A DNA stretch of 30,415 nucleotides, from the NCBI GenBank assembly GCA_964606055.1, contig CAZSFA010000017.1, positions 1 through 30,415 on the forward strand, in the 5' to 3' direction. Both the position numbers and the translations under genes were made by a program. Below are positions 8,026 to 17,114 of this stretch, in pieces; position 1 is the stretch's first letter, and every line of letters starts with the position of its first letter. The notes beneath the pieces were generated by a model. The model was given only the letters and a program-made list of their open reading frames with translations, was not told the origin of the DNA and made no database searches. The stretch comes from Roseitalea sp964606055. Its GTDB lineage: Bacteria; Pseudomonadota; Alphaproteobacteria; Rhizobiales; Rhizobiaceae.

Positions 8026-8447
8026 ACATGGTCACCTATGGCACCGGAACGCCCGCCGATCCCTGGATCCTCAAGACGCCACCGCTTTCGTCCGAATACA
8101 GTGCCTGGCGCGATGAAAGCCGCGATCCGCCCGCTCTGGTCGTGCAGGTCGGCAAGACGCAACTGTCCTACCGGTTGCGCTGCGTCGACGACCTGCACGC
8201 CATGCTGGTCGCGCATGGCGACTGGATGCTGCTCGGCAATGCCGATGAGGGCAAGCCGGTCAGAGACGACACCGTCGAGGCGTGGGCGCGCGACCAAGCC
8301 AATCCGGTCGGCGGGTTCTACGGCCTGCGCAAGGGGTATCGCGGCCGCTTCGCCAACTATGTGCCGCCCGTTCTCGAACTGCTCGGCCTTGCAGAAGTCG
8401 AACACAATGCCCGCAACAACCGCATGCGGGCGCTGGTGCCGCGCTGA
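8022..8447 (+). CDS. Small conserved hypothetical protein (possibly DUF6855)
   Basis: A 141-residue soluble protein with no signal peptide or membrane helix. The TPADPWILKTPP opening, a DLHAMLVAHGDWMLLGNADE segment, and the GGFYGLRKGYRGRFANYVPP block followed by NNRMRAL resemble a small uncharacterised family that I associate, with limited certainty, with DUF6855. Its ATG overlaps the SRPBCC stop by 4 bases, making a two-gene unit under the same divergent promoter. The function is unknown; pairing with SRPBCC suggests a shared ligand or stress role, which is inference. Confidence 0.85.
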   Translation: MNMVTYGTGTPADPWILKTPPLSSEYSAWRDESRDPPALVVQVGKTQLSYRLRCVDDLHAMLVAHGDWMLLGNADEGKPVRDDTVEAWARDQANPVGGFYGLRKGYRGRFANYVPPVLELLGLAEVEHNARNNRMRALVPR

Positions 8448-8688
8448 CGCCGTTGGCGGGTCCGGCACCCGGTTCGCTCAAATGCGCAACATCCCGTTAA
8501 GCCCCTGTTGATAGGTTCGATCCGGGGCCATGGCCTTGCCGCAGCGTGCCGGTCGCAGGAGCGAACCCTGTCGCCTTGCGGCCCGGGCGCGCGCATGCCA
8601 AGTGCGCCCGCAATTCTTGCTTTCGCCCCTGTTTGGCCGGAAGGTGCGGCGGGGGACGCGTTGCAGCCGGCGATCGGTGCCGTTTGGG

Positions 8689-10632
8689 GTGTTGAGTTTG
8701 AAGGCCATCGACCGTTTTGGGGCGCACCGATTGGGCAGCCTGGCCGCGCGCCGGGTCGGCCTTGCGCTGGCCGTCATGCTGCTGTCGGTACCCTCGGCGC
8801 AGGCGTTCCAGCTGTTCGGCCTGTGCCTGATTGGCAATTGCGAGCCCGACACGGCCGAAACCCAACTGATCGATCCCAAGCCCTATCGCGTCGATTTCGA
8901 ACTGGTCGGTGGCGATGAGGCGCTGGCCGACACGGTGCGCGGCGCATCGGCCCTTTGGTCCGGGCGCAACGAACCGGCCGCCGGCTCTGCCGGCCTGTTG
9001 TCGCGCGCCAAGGCGGACTACCGGCGCATGCTGGCAGCGCTCTACAACGAAGCGCGCTACGGCGGCGAAATCTCGATCCGGGCCGATGGCCGTCAGGTCG
9101 TCGATCTGCCGCTCGGCCACGAGTTTGCCGATGGCACGCTGTTCGTCATCCGCGTCGAGCCGAGCGGGCCATTTGCGTTCGGCGATGTTGCCATCGCCAA
9201 CCGCGCCCCCCCCACCGACGATCCGCGTGATCAGGTCGAAGACCCCGCCGAGATCGGCTTTGTCAGCGGCGCGCCGGCGCGGGCCGGCGTCGTGCGGCAA
9301 GCCGAAAGCCTTGCGATCGAGGCGTGGCGGCAACAGGGCCATCCGCTCGCCGAGGGCACGCCGCGGCGCATCACCGCCAACCACCCGCAGGGGCTGCTGC
9401 ATGCCCGCCTCGGCGTCGAGCCCGGCCCGCACGCGGTCTTCGGCAATGTGACGGTCGATGGCACCGAGCGGATGATCCCCTCGTTCGTCGCGCGCCAGAC
9501 CGGCCTGATCGCCGGCACCGAGTATGATCCCGACGACATCGACCGCGCGCGCCGGCGACTGCAGCGATTGGGCGTGTTCAGCACGGCGGCGATCCGCGAG
9601 GGCGAAGCGGTCGGCTCAGATGGCAGCCTGCCCGTGTCGATCATGGTGCAGGAGCGCCCGCTGCGCCGCATCGGCGCCGGCGCGAGCTTCTCGACCATTG
9701 ACGGGTTCGGCGCGAGTGCGTTCTGGCTGCACCGCAACCTGTGGGGCCGCGCCGAGCGCCTGCGCATCGAGGGCGGTGTCTCCGATGTCCGCGACTTCAA
9801 TGCCAGCGACTACAACTACCGCTTCGGCGCAACGCTCGGCCTGCCCGGACGGTTCACGCCCGACACCGACATCACGCTGCGCACGATCGCCGAGCGTGAG
9901 GTTCTGGACAGCTACACCCGCACCGGCCTGACCGCCTCGGTCGGCGCAACGCACTACTTTTCCGATACGCTGACCTTCGACGGCGGGCTGCTTGGCTCCT
10001 ATGCCGAGTTCGATGACGCCAACGGCACCCGCCGCCTCGGGATCGTCGGCGTCGAACTTGGCGCAACGCTCGACACCCGCGACGAGCCGCTCGACGCGAC
10101 GCGCGGCTATCTGGCCTCCGCCCGGGTCACGCCGTTCTACGAATGGGTACGCGGCAACCCGGCGGTGCAGATGGATCTGGAGGGGCGCGCATATCGCGCG
10201 TTTGGCGAGGACGAGCGCACGGTCGTTGCCGGTCGCGTCAAGCTGGGCTCTCTGGTCGGCCCTTCGGCGGTCGACCTGCCGCCGGACAGGCTCTACTTCA
10301 CCGGCGGCGGCTCGTCGGTGCGCGGCTACCGTCATCGCTCGATCGGCGCCGAGGGCGACACCGAGACCGGCGGCAAGTCACTGATCGAAGGCTCGCTCGA
10401 ACTGCGCCAGGCGATCACCGAGACGATCGGCGTGGTCGGGTTTGCCGATGCCGCGCTGGTCGGCACCGGTTCGGTGCCCGACTTCGGCCAGGCGCCGCTG
10501 GTCGGCGCCGGCCTGGGCGTGCGCTACCAGACCGGGCTTGGTCCGCTGCGGCTCGATGTGGCAACCCCGCTCAACCCGCGGTCGGGCGACCCGGTGATTG
10601 CCATCTATGCCGGCATCGGGGAGGCGTTCTGA
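8689..10632 (+). CDS. tamA: TamA, outer-membrane Omp85-family translocation and assembly protein
   Basis: About 647 residues. After a signal peptide (basic region, hydrophobic core LALAVMLLSV, SAQA cleavage site) come POTRA-like domains (roughly 55-300) and an Omp85/Bac_surface_Ag 16-strand barrel (roughly 310-647) ending in Phe, as usual for barrel proteins. The GGGSSVRGYRHRSIG segment contains the Omp85 (V/I)RG(F/Y) lid-lock motif. Immediately downstream lies tamB, its partner; TamA and TamB span the periplasm and insert or transport outer-membrane components. The start is uncertain: GTG 8689, TTG 8698 and ATG 8776 are in frame. An ATG at 8530 exists, but the sequence it adds is Arg/Cys-rich and reads like non-coding DNA. 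The roughly 240-base leader (8448-8688) shows no clear gene or promoter. Confidence 0.93.
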   Translation: MLSLKAIDRFGAHRLGSLAARRVGLALAVMLLSVPSAQAFQLFGLCLIGNCEPDTAETQLIDPKPYRVDFELVGGDEALADTVRGASALWSGRNEPAAGSAGLLSRAKADYRRMLAALYNEARYGGEISIRADGRQVVDLPLGHEFADGTLFVIRVEPSGPFAFGDVAIANRAPPTDDPRDQVEDPAEIGFVSGAPARAGVVRQAESLAIEAWRQQGHPLAEGTPRRITANHPQGLLHARLGVEPGPHAVFGNVTVDGTERMIPSFVARQTGLIAGTEYDPDDIDRARRRLQRLGVFSTAAIREGEAVGSDGSLPVSIMVQERPLRRIGAGASFSTIDGFGASAFWLHRNLWGRAERLRIEGGVSDVRDFNASDYNYRFGATLGLPGRFTPDTDITLRTIAEREVLDSYTRTGLTASVGATHYFSDTLTFDGGLLGSYAEFDDANGTRRLGIVGVELGATLDTRDEPLDATRGYLASARVTPFYEWVRGNPAVQMDLEGRAYRAFGEDERTVVAGRVKLGSLVGPSAVDLPPDRLYFTGGGSSVRGYRHRSIGAEGDTETGGKSLIEGSLELRQAITETIGVVGFADAALVGTGSVPDFGQAPLVGAGLGVRYQTGLGPLRLDVATPLNPRSGDPVIAIYAGIGEAF

Positions 10633-10633
10633 C

Positions 10634-13600
10634 ATGATGCGCATCGTTCTGCTCATCGCCGCCCTCGTGCTGGCCGGACTGGGTGTGGGCGCGCCGCCGC
10701 TGATGGCGCAGGACGCCGATGCGACCGCCGCTGAGGAAGCGGAAAGCTCGCGCTTTGTGCGTTTCGTCGAAGAGCGCATCTCTTCGCCCACCATGCAGAT
10801 CCGGCTGATCGGACTGCGCGGGACGCTGTCGCGCAATGTGCGGTTCGACCGGATCACCGTGTCCGACGATGACGGCGTGTGGCTGTCGATCGAAGAGCCG
10901 CGCCTTGTCTGGCAGCGTGCCGCGCTGTTGCGCGGCCGGCTGCAGATCACCGAACTTGCGGCCCAGTCGCTGACCTTCAGCCGCCCGCCGCTTGCCGATG
11001 AAAGCCTGCCCACGCCCGAGGCGCGCAGTTTCGCCATTCCCGAACTGCCGGTGGCGGTCAACATCGCAGCGCTCGACCTGCCGCGCGCCACGTTCGGCGA
11101 ACCCGTGTTCGGGCTCGCCTCGGTCCTGTCGATGACCGGCCGGCTGGCGCTGGAGGACGGCGATCTTTCGACCGAACTGGACATCCAGCGGCTCGACGGG
11201 CCGGGCGGCGCGCTCGCCTTCGCGCTCGATGTCGACGATCAGGCGATTGCCGTCGATGCCCGCTTGCGCGAACCCGCCGATGGCGTCGTTGCCAACCTTC
11301 TCAACATCGGTGATCGTCCGCCGGTCGCGCTGACCATCAGCGGCGGCGGCGAGAGGGACGCGCTCTCGATCGATCTGGGCTTTGACGTCGACGGCGCACG
11401 CATTCTCGATGGCGGGCTGCAAACCCGGCGCGGCCTTCTGGCCGGCGGCACGTCGCTGGCCTTTGACCTTCAGGGCGCGCTGGCCGACATCCTGCCGCCG
11501 CTCTACCGCCCGTTCTTCGGCGACCGGTCCGAACTGGCCGGCCAGGTTCTGCTGCGCGACGACGGCGGCCGCGTCATCGAGCGGTTCACCGTCGATGGCG
11601 GCGCGCTGCAGGCGCGCGCCTCCGGCCAGTTGCTCCCCGACGGCTTTCCCCAATCGCTGGACGTGCAGGCGCAGATCGCGACGCCGTCCGGCGCGCCGCT
11701 GGCCGTCCCCGGCGCCGATGCGACGTCGATCGCAGGCGCCAGCCTGTCGCTCGATTTCGGCGGCACGGGTTGGACGCTGGATGCGGCCATCGACGATCTG
11801 CGCGCGCCCGATTCACGCATCGGCCGGTTGGCGATCACGGGTGGCGGCGCCTTGCGGGACCTGATCGATCCCGAAACGCGCGCGGTCACCTACGACATTG
11901 CCGTGCGCGCCTCTGGACTGCAATCGACGGACGCGGCCAGCGACCGCGCCATCGGCGATCGGCTGACGCTCGATCTGGATGGCGCCTGGCGCACCGGTTC
12001 GCCCTTGCGGGTCGATGCGCTCGATCTTCGCACCGCGAGCGGCACGGTCACCGGCAGCGGCCGCATCGAGGGCGCGGCCTTCTCCGGTGACATGCGGTTT
12101 GAATCGACCGATGTATCGCCGCTCTCCGGCGTTGCCGGGCGCGACCTGACGGGCGCCGCGCGGCTGGCGCTCGCCGGCACGGTGCGCCCGATCGGCGGCG
12201 CGTTCGATTTCGACATCGATGGCGCACTGACCGGATTTGCGGCCGGCGATGATGTGATCGCGCGGCTGCTGGCAGGCGATCTGGCGCTGACCGGCGGCGT
12301 TGCCCGCACCACCCAGGGCCTGTTCTTCGACCGGTTCGAGGGCGAGAACGATCAGGCCGCCTTTGCCGTCAACGGTTTCTTGGCGAGCGATGCCGCTGAC
12401 TTGCAGGCCGCGATGTCGCTGGCCGATCTCGTCGTCGTCGATCCCAATGCGTCCGGCAGCATCGGCGCCCAGTTCGCCATCACGCGCGCCGCGCCCGCCG
12501 AAGACGCCGATCCCGATCTGCCGCCCGACCCGTTCGCGATCACCGCGTCGGTGATGATGCCCACCGGCCGGCTGTCCGGTCAGCCGGTTGCCGATCTCGA
12601 CATCGGCTTTGCCGGCACCGCGGTGGATGACGAACTGGCCGGCACGCTCGAAGGCAGCGGCGATCTCGCCGGCGAAGCATTCGCGCTGAACGCCCGCCTG
12701 GCGCGGCGCGGCGGCGCGTTCGACCTTGCCGATCTGGTGCTTGCCGCGGGCGATGCCCGTCTTGCGGGCGATCTGCGCGTTGCCGAAACGGGCCTTGCGA
12801 CCGGCCAGCTCGACCTGAACGCCGACGACATCGGCGCGCTGGCGGCGCTTGCACTGATGGATGCGACCGGGCGCGTCGACGCACGCATTGCCCTTTCCGA
12901 TGACGGTGGCCGGCAGGATGTCGCTGTCGATGCCGAGGCGAGCGGCCTTGCCGTCGAGGGCACGCGGATCGACAGCGCCGACATCCGCGCCGACATCATC
13001 GATGTCTTTGGCCGGCCGGACGGGTTTGCCGCGCTCGATGCGCAAGGGGTCAGCGTCGGCACGACGGTCGTGCGTTCCCTGCGCGCGCGGGTCGCCCCCG
13101 CCGGCGCAGATGGTGCGTTCGATGTCTCCGCGCAGGCCGACATCGAAGGTGGATACGCGGTCGATGCCGGTGGAACGCTGACCGTCGCCGAGGCGCTGCG
13201 CACGCTGCGGCTGGCGGCGCTGGCGGTCGATACGCCCTATGGTGATGCCCGGCTTGTCGCGCCGGCGACCATCATCCAGCGCGATGGCGAGACCGTGATC
13301 GACACGCTGTCGCTGGCCGTCGAAGGCGGCCGGATCACCGCATCCGGGCGCGTCGGCGAGACGATCGATGTGAATGCGCAGATCAGCGCACTGCCGGCCG
13401 GCCTCGCCAACGCCGTCCAGCCGGGATTGGGCGCGCAGGGCACGATCAGCGGAACCGTGCGGGCGACCGGCGCGGCGGCCGATCCGCGCGTCGCCTTCGA
13501 TCTCAACGGCCAAGGGCTGAGCGTCGCCGCGCTGGGCGAGGCCGGCGTGACGCCGGTCGCCGCGCGGGCCAGCGGCACGTTCGCCGGCGAGGCGCTCGTG

Positions 13601-14974
13601 CTGACCGCGCTGCGCGCGACCAATGCGCAGGGGCTCGACGTGTCCGCCTCCGGCCGGGTGCCGCTCGGCGCCGGCGGCCTGTCGATCACCGCTTCGGGAA
13701 CGGCGCCGCTGTCGCTGGCGACGGCCAGCCCGACGCTCGCCGCACGCGGCATTCGCGCCAGCGGTACCATGCGCTTTCAGGCGACCGTGACGGGCGCGAC
13801 CGCAAACCCCGCCATTGCCGGCCTGGTGTCGATTTCGGGCGGCACGATCACCGATCCGGTGTCCAACATCCGCTTGGAGGCGGTCAATGTGATCGCCGGC
13901 CTTGAGGGCGACCGGCTGGCGATCCGCAACGCCTCGGCCGATCTGGCTCTGGGCGGACGGGTCTCGGCCAGCGGCACGGTGGGCCTTGGCCCGGGCCAGC
14001 CGATCGACGTTCAGGTGCAACTGTCGGACGCCCGATACACCGATGGCAGCGTTGTCTCGACGACCGCCAACGGAACGCTGTCGCTGACGGGCGCGGGCGA
14101 TGGCGGGCTGCTTCTGGCCGGCGAGGTGTTTCTCGCCCGGATCGACATCACGGTGCCCGAAACGCTGGGCAGCGGCGGCGACCTTCTCGAAGTCGACCAT
14201 GTCGGCGCCGGCGCCGGCACGCTGCGCACCCTGCAGCGTCTCGCGGCCAGCCTGCCGCGCGCCTCGGGCGGTGCGCCGAACCGGCCGCTCAGGCTCGATG
14301 TTGCCATCAGCGCGCCCAATCAGGTCTTCGTGCGCGGCCGCGGTCTGGACGCCGAGTTGGGCGGCCGGCTGCGTGTGATCGGCCCGGTGACCGCGCCGGT
14401 CACCTCGGGCGCGTTCAATCTCATTCGCGGCCGGCTGGTCGTGCTCAACCAGCGCTTTGACTTCACCAGCGGCACCGTCACGCTGACCGGCGATCTGGGT
14501 GCCCTGATCGACCTGACCGCGACCACGCGCGCCGACGACCTGACCGCGATCATCACGCTGCGCGGGCCGGCCAACGCACCCGACCTGGTGCTGTCGTCGG
14601 ACCCCGAACTGCCCGAGGACGAAATCCTGGCGCGCATCCTGTTCGGCGCGGACATTTCCAGCCTGTCGCCCCTGCAGATCGCCCGCCTTGCGACGGCGGC
14701 GGCAACGCTTGCCGGCGGCAGTTCGGATGTCGGCGGCGGCCTGCGTCGAGCCTTCGGCGTCGACGACCTTGATCTCGTCGAGCGCGATGATGGCGGGCTC
14801 GGCGTGCGCGCCGGCCGCTACATCTCCGACAACATCTATCTGCAGCTTGAGACGCAGCCCGGCGGCGTGGAAACGACGATCAACCTGGACATCACCGACG
14901 ACTTCACCGCGCGCGGCAGTCTGGACGCGCAGGGCGACACCTCGATCGGTGTCTTCTTCGAGCGTGACTATTGA
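10634..14974 (+). CDS. tamB: TamB, inner-membrane-anchored translocation and assembly module protein
   Basis: A 1446-residue protein with an N-terminal hydrophobic anchor (MMRIVLLIAALVLAGLGVG). A very long beta-rich repeat region, typical of AsmA/TamB-like proteins that form a hydrophobic groove across the periplasm, follows. At the C-terminus is the TamB (DUF490) domain with the PELPEDEILARILFG motif near residue 1320, ending in FFERDY. TamB partners TamA in outer-membrane biogenesis and is related to proteins proposed to carry phospholipids. The start codon follows the tamA stop by one base and is preceded by GGGGAGG, so the two are coupled. Length is in the normal range (1250-1500). The long antisense open frames here are shadows. 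Confidence 0.95.
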   Translation: MMRIVLLIAALVLAGLGVGAPPLMAQDADATAAEEAESSRFVRFVEERISSPTMQIRLIGLRGTLSRNVRFDRITVSDDDGVWLSIEEPRLVWQRAALLRGRLQITELAAQSLTFSRPPLADESLPTPEARSFAIPELPVAVNIAALDLPRATFGEPVFGLASVLSMTGRLALEDGDLSTELDIQRLDGPGGALAFALDVDDQAIAVDARLREPADGVVANLLNIGDRPPVALTISGGGERDALSIDLGFDVDGARILDGGLQTRRGLLAGGTSLAFDLQGALADILPPLYRPFFGDRSELAGQVLLRDDGGRVIERFTVDGGALQARASGQLLPDGFPQSLDVQAQIATPSGAPLAVPGADATSIAGASLSLDFGGTGWTLDAAIDDLRAPDSRIGRLAITGGGALRDLIDPETRAVTYDIAVRASGLQSTDAASDRAIGDRLTLDLDGAWRTGSPLRVDALDLRTASGTVTGSGRIEGAAFSGDMRFESTDVSPLSGVAGRDLTGAARLALAGTVRPIGGAFDFDIDGALTGFAAGDDVIARLLAGDLALTGGVARTTQGLFFDRFEGENDQAAFAVNGFLASDAADLQAAMSLADLVVVDPNASGSIGAQFAITRAAPAEDADPDLPPDPFAITASVMMPTGRLSGQPVADLDIGFAGTAVDDELAGTLEGSGDLAGEAFALNARLARRGGAFDLADLVLAAGDARLAGDLRVAETGLATGQLDLNADDIGALAALALMDATGRVDARIALSDDGGRQDVAVDAEASGLAVEGTRIDSADIRADIIDVFGRPDGFAALDAQGVSVGTTVVRSLRARVAPAGADGAFDVSAQADIEGGYAVDAGGTLTVAEALRTLRLAALAVDTPYGDARLVAPATIIQRDGETVIDTLSLAVEGGRITASGRVGETIDVNAQISALPAGLANAVQPGLGAQGTISGTVRATGAAADPRVAFDLNGQGLSVAALGEAGVTPVAARASGTFAGEALVLTALRATNAQGLDVSASGRVPLGAGGLSITASGTAPLSLATASPTLAARGIRASGTMRFQATVTGATANPAIAGLVSISGGTITDPVSNIRLEAVNVIAGLEGDRLAIRNASADLALGGRVSASGTVGLGPGQPIDVQVQLSDARYTDGSVVSTTANGTLSLTGAGDGGLLLAGEVFLARIDITVPETLGSGGDLLEVDHVGAGAGTLRTLQRLAASLPRASGGAPNRPLRLDVAISAPNQVFVRGRGLDAELGGRLRVIGPVTAPVTSGAFNLIRGRLVVLNQRFDFTSGTVTLTGDLGALIDLTATTRADDLTAIITLRGPANAPDLVLSSDPELPEDEILARILFGADISSLSPLQIARLATAAATLAGGSSDVGGGLRRAFGVDDLDLVERDDGGLGVRAGRYISDNIYLQLETQPGGVETTINLDITDDFTARGSLDAQGDTSIGVFFERDY

Positions 14975-14980
14975 GCCGGT

Positions 14981-14995
14981 CGCGCCAATGGCGCG
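14981..14995 (+). other. Small GC hairpin after tamB
   Basis: CGCGCC-AAT-GGCGCG is a perfect 6-base stem with a 3-base loop, 7 bases behind the tamB stop. No T-run follows, so it is more likely a transcript-end stabiliser or chance than an intrinsic terminator. Confidence 0.35.
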
Positions 14996-15037
14996 CCAAA
15001 CACCGTTTCAGTTTCACACGGTGAAGTGACGCCGATG

Positions 15038-15056
15038 TGAACGCCGGCACTGTTCA
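15038..15056. promoter_or_regulatory. Inverted repeat in the bacA leader region
   Basis: TGAAC-N9-GTTCA lies 69-87 bases before bacA. A second small stem, CACCGT (15001-15006) with ACGGTG (15018-15023), lies just upstream. The repeat could be an operator for a bacA promoter upstream of the terminator hairpin. I see no convincing -35/-10 pair, so confidence is low. It does not match the direct-repeat SOS box of alphaproteobacteria. Confidence 0.3.
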
Positions 15057-15080
15057 ATCGACGTTTTTTGCCTACAACTT

Positions 15081-15102
15081 GAGGGTCAACCCTCGTTTTT
15101 TT
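15081..15102 (+). terminator. Intrinsic terminator between tamB and bacA
   Basis: GAGGG-TCAA-CCCTC forms a 5-base stem with a 4-base loop, followed by G and seven T residues (15096-15102). It ends only 22 bases before the bacA start codon and 8 bases before its ribosome binding site. It can end the tamAB transcript or act as an attenuator for bacA. Confidence 0.7.
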
Positions 15103-15124
15103 CGAGATCCGAAGGCGGTTTTTC

Positions 15125-16420
15125 GTGTTCAAATCCTATTTCCCACTGCCCAAGCTGTTTTTCATCTCATTTGTGGTCTGGGCCGCGATTGGCACCGCGC
15201 TGTGGTATGCCGGCGCAAGCGGCTGGGGCGCCGCGCTGGGGCTCGGCGCAACGCCCGAAGGCGCCGAACCGGTGATCGGACTGGGCCACTTCACGACACC
15301 CGAATTCCTGTGGTTCTACATCTACTACGCGGTCATGACGGCGCTGTTTGCCGCCTTCTGGTTCCGCTACGCGCCCCATCCCTGGCAGTACTGGTCGATC
15401 CTGGGCTCGTCGCTGATCCTGTTCGTCACCTATTTCAACGTGCAGGTCTCGGTCGCCATCAACAACTGGCGCCGCCCGTTCTTCGATGGCGTGCAGGAGG
15501 CGCTGGGCGAGGAATCGACGATCACGGCGCAGGACCTGTTCAGCCTGATCTTCATCTTCGCCCAACTGGCGTTCCTGTTCATCGCGATCATCGTGGTGTT
15601 CCGCTTCTTCGTCAGCCACTGGATCTTCCGATGGCGCACCGCGATGAACGACTACTACATGGCACGCTGGAAGCAGGTGCGGCACATCGAGGGCGCCTCC
15701 CAGCGCGTGCAGGAAGACACGATGCGCTTTGCCGGCATCATGGAAGGGCTGGGCGTTTCCGCCGTCGACGCTGTGATGACGCTGATCGCGTTCCTGCCGG
15801 TGCTTTGGGGCCTGTCGCAATATGTCACCGAACTGCCGATCGTTGGTGAAATCCCCGCGCCGCTGTTCACGGCCGCCATCCTCTGGTCGGTGTTCGGAAC
15901 CGGCATTCTGGCGCTCGCCGGCATCCGCCTGCCGGGCCTTGAGTTCAAGAACCAGCGCGTCGAGGCCGCCTACCGCAAGGAACTGGTCTATGGCGAGGAC
16001 CGGCCCGAACGCGCCGAGCCGATGACGGTGCGCGAACTGTTCGGCGATGTCCGCCGCAACTATTTCCGGCTCTATCTGGAATACATGTATTTCAACGTGT
16101 TCCGCTTCATGTACCTGCAGGCGGACAACATCTTCGTCTACATCCTGCTGATCCCGACGATCATCGCCGGTGCGGCCGTCGGCTTCACCTTCGGCATTCT
16201 CCAGCAGATCCTGACCGCGTTCAACCAGGTCTCCAACTCGTTCCAGTATCTGGTCAACTCATGGACGACGATCGTCGAGTTGCTGTCGATCTACAAACGC
16301 CTGCAATCGTTCGAGGCGGCCATCGACGACCGGGACCTTCCGGACATCGACCGCGAATGGCTGGAAATCCACGCCGGCGGCAAGCAGCCCGAGGTCGAGA
16401 CCATCGGGCCGGGAGTCTGA
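15125..16420 (+). CDS. bacA: BacA/SbmA-family peptide antibiotic transporter
   Basis: A 431-residue inner-membrane protein that starts with GTG preceded by GAAGGCGG. It has about seven to eight hydrophobic helices and matches SbmA/BacA (PF05992) along its whole length: the N-terminal FKSYFPLPKLFFIS segment, NNWRRPFFDGVQEALG, FRWRTAMNDYYMARW, RIEGASQRVQEDT in the local form HIEGASQRVQEDT, and a C-terminal NSFQYLVNSWTTIVELLSIYKRLQ helix block. The family imports proline-rich and nodule-specific peptides and bleomycin using the proton gradient, and in rhizobia and Brucella it matters for host survival and very-long-chain lipid A. No ATPase domain is fused, so it is SbmA/BacA proper, not an ABC exporter. 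It follows tamAB but behind a terminator, and converges on btaB. Confidence 0.93.
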   Translation: MFKSYFPLPKLFFISFVVWAAIGTALWYAGASGWGAALGLGATPEGAEPVIGLGHFTTPEFLWFYIYYAVMTALFAAFWFRYAPHPWQYWSILGSSLILFVTYFNVQVSVAINNWRRPFFDGVQEALGEESTITAQDLFSLIFIFAQLAFLFIAIIVVFRFFVSHWIFRWRTAMNDYYMARWKQVRHIEGASQRVQEDTMRFAGIMEGLGVSAVDAVMTLIAFLPVLWGLSQYVTELPIVGEIPAPLFTAAILWSVFGTGILALAGIRLPGLEFKNQRVEAAYRKELVYGEDRPERAEPMTVRELFGDVRRNYFRLYLEYMYFNVFRFMYLQADNIFVYILLIPTIIAGAAVGFTFGILQQILTAFNQVSNSFQYLVNSWTTIVELLSIYKRLQSFEAAIDDRDLPDIDREWLEIHAGGKQPEVETIGPGV

Positions 16421-16451
16421 CCGGAGCGGCGTTTTCCGGCGCAGCGCCCGT

Positions 16452-17111
16452 TCAGGCGGGCGTTTCGATCACGCCGTAATGCGCATAGTCGCGATAGAGG
16501 CTTTCAAAGCGCAACCGGCCGCCGATCCGTTCGGCGGCCGCGTGCATCTCGGCCTCAAGGTCCGCGCGCGGCGCGACGTGGAACTTGTCCAGCCAGCCAT
16601 GCAGTGCCGACCGGAACCAGCCCGGCAGGCGCTGCTGCTGCCCGAAATCGACGACATGCAACTGCCCGCCCGGTGCAAGCTGGGTTGCCGCGTGCGCGAT
16701 CGCCTGACGCCAGACCGGGATCATCGACACCGAATAGGAGATGAAGATGCGGTCGAAACGCTTCACGCCGAACAGCTGCGCCGGATCGAAGTCGGCCGCG
16801 TCGCCCTGCGCCAGCGCCACCTGCGGTGACAGCGATTTGCGGGCGAGGGCTGCATCCGCCGATTTGAGCATCTCGGCGGAAATGTCGAACCCGTAGAGCC
16901 GGGCGTCGGGATAGGTGCGTGCCGCCAGCACCAGGTTGCGCCCGGTGCCGCAGGCAACCTCCAGGATCGTACCGCCATCGGGCACGTCCAGATCGGCGAT
17001 CAGCCGGTCCCGCCCGAGCAGGTAGTATTTGCGCGTCAGATCGTAGATGTGGCGCTGGCGCCGGTAGACGGCATCCATGAGGCGGGAATGGCTTTGCGTC
17101 ACCTCGCTCAT
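16452..17111 (-). CDS. btaB: BtaB, SAM-dependent N-methyltransferase of betaine lipid (DGTS) synthesis
   Basis: A 219-residue class I methyltransferase. Motif I is EVACGTG at residues 51-57, followed by the acidic GFDIS and the motif IV region DRIFISYSVSMIPVW. The N-terminus HSRLMDAVYRRQRHIYDLTR is characteristic of BtaB. The enzyme methylates diacylglycerylhomoserine three times to give diacylglyceryl-N,N,N-trimethylhomoserine (DGTS). It starts 3 bases after the btaA stop, with AGGGA inside btaA as ribosome binding site, so the pair is coupled. The partnership with btaA makes the assignment firm. It converges on bacA with a 31-base gap. Confidence 0.93.
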   Translation of the reverse strand: MSEVTQSHSRLMDAVYRRQRHIYDLTRKYYLLGRDRLIADLDVPDGGTILEVACGTGRNLVLAARTYPDARLYGFDISAEMLKSADAALARKSLSPQVALAQGDAADFDPAQLFGVKRFDRIFISYSVSMIPVWRQAIAHAATQLAPGGQLHVVDFGQQQRLPGWFRSALHGWLDKFHVAPRADLEAEMHAAAERIGGRLRFESLYRDYAHYGVIETPA

Positions 17112-17114
17112 CGG

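Noticed and set aside
8530..8688. Upstream in-frame extension of tamA starting at ATG 8530
   Set aside because: The added residues are Arg/Cys-rich and put a long basic stretch before a good signal peptide, so a start at 8689 or later is more likely.
11813..14200. Antisense open frame of about 795 codons inside tamB
   Set aside because: It lies wholly antisense to a recognisable tamB. The translation is Arg/Gly/Gln-rich low-complexity sequence with no domain, as expected from GC-rich codon bias.
15036..15060. Possible SOS (LexA) box before bacA
   Set aside because: Alphaproteobacterial LexA binds a direct GAAC-N7-GAAC repeat; here the arms are inverted with a different spacing.
16421..16451. 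Bidirectional terminator between bacA and btaB
   Set aside because: Only a 5-base CCGGA/TCCGG stem with an internal T-run is present, too weak to call.
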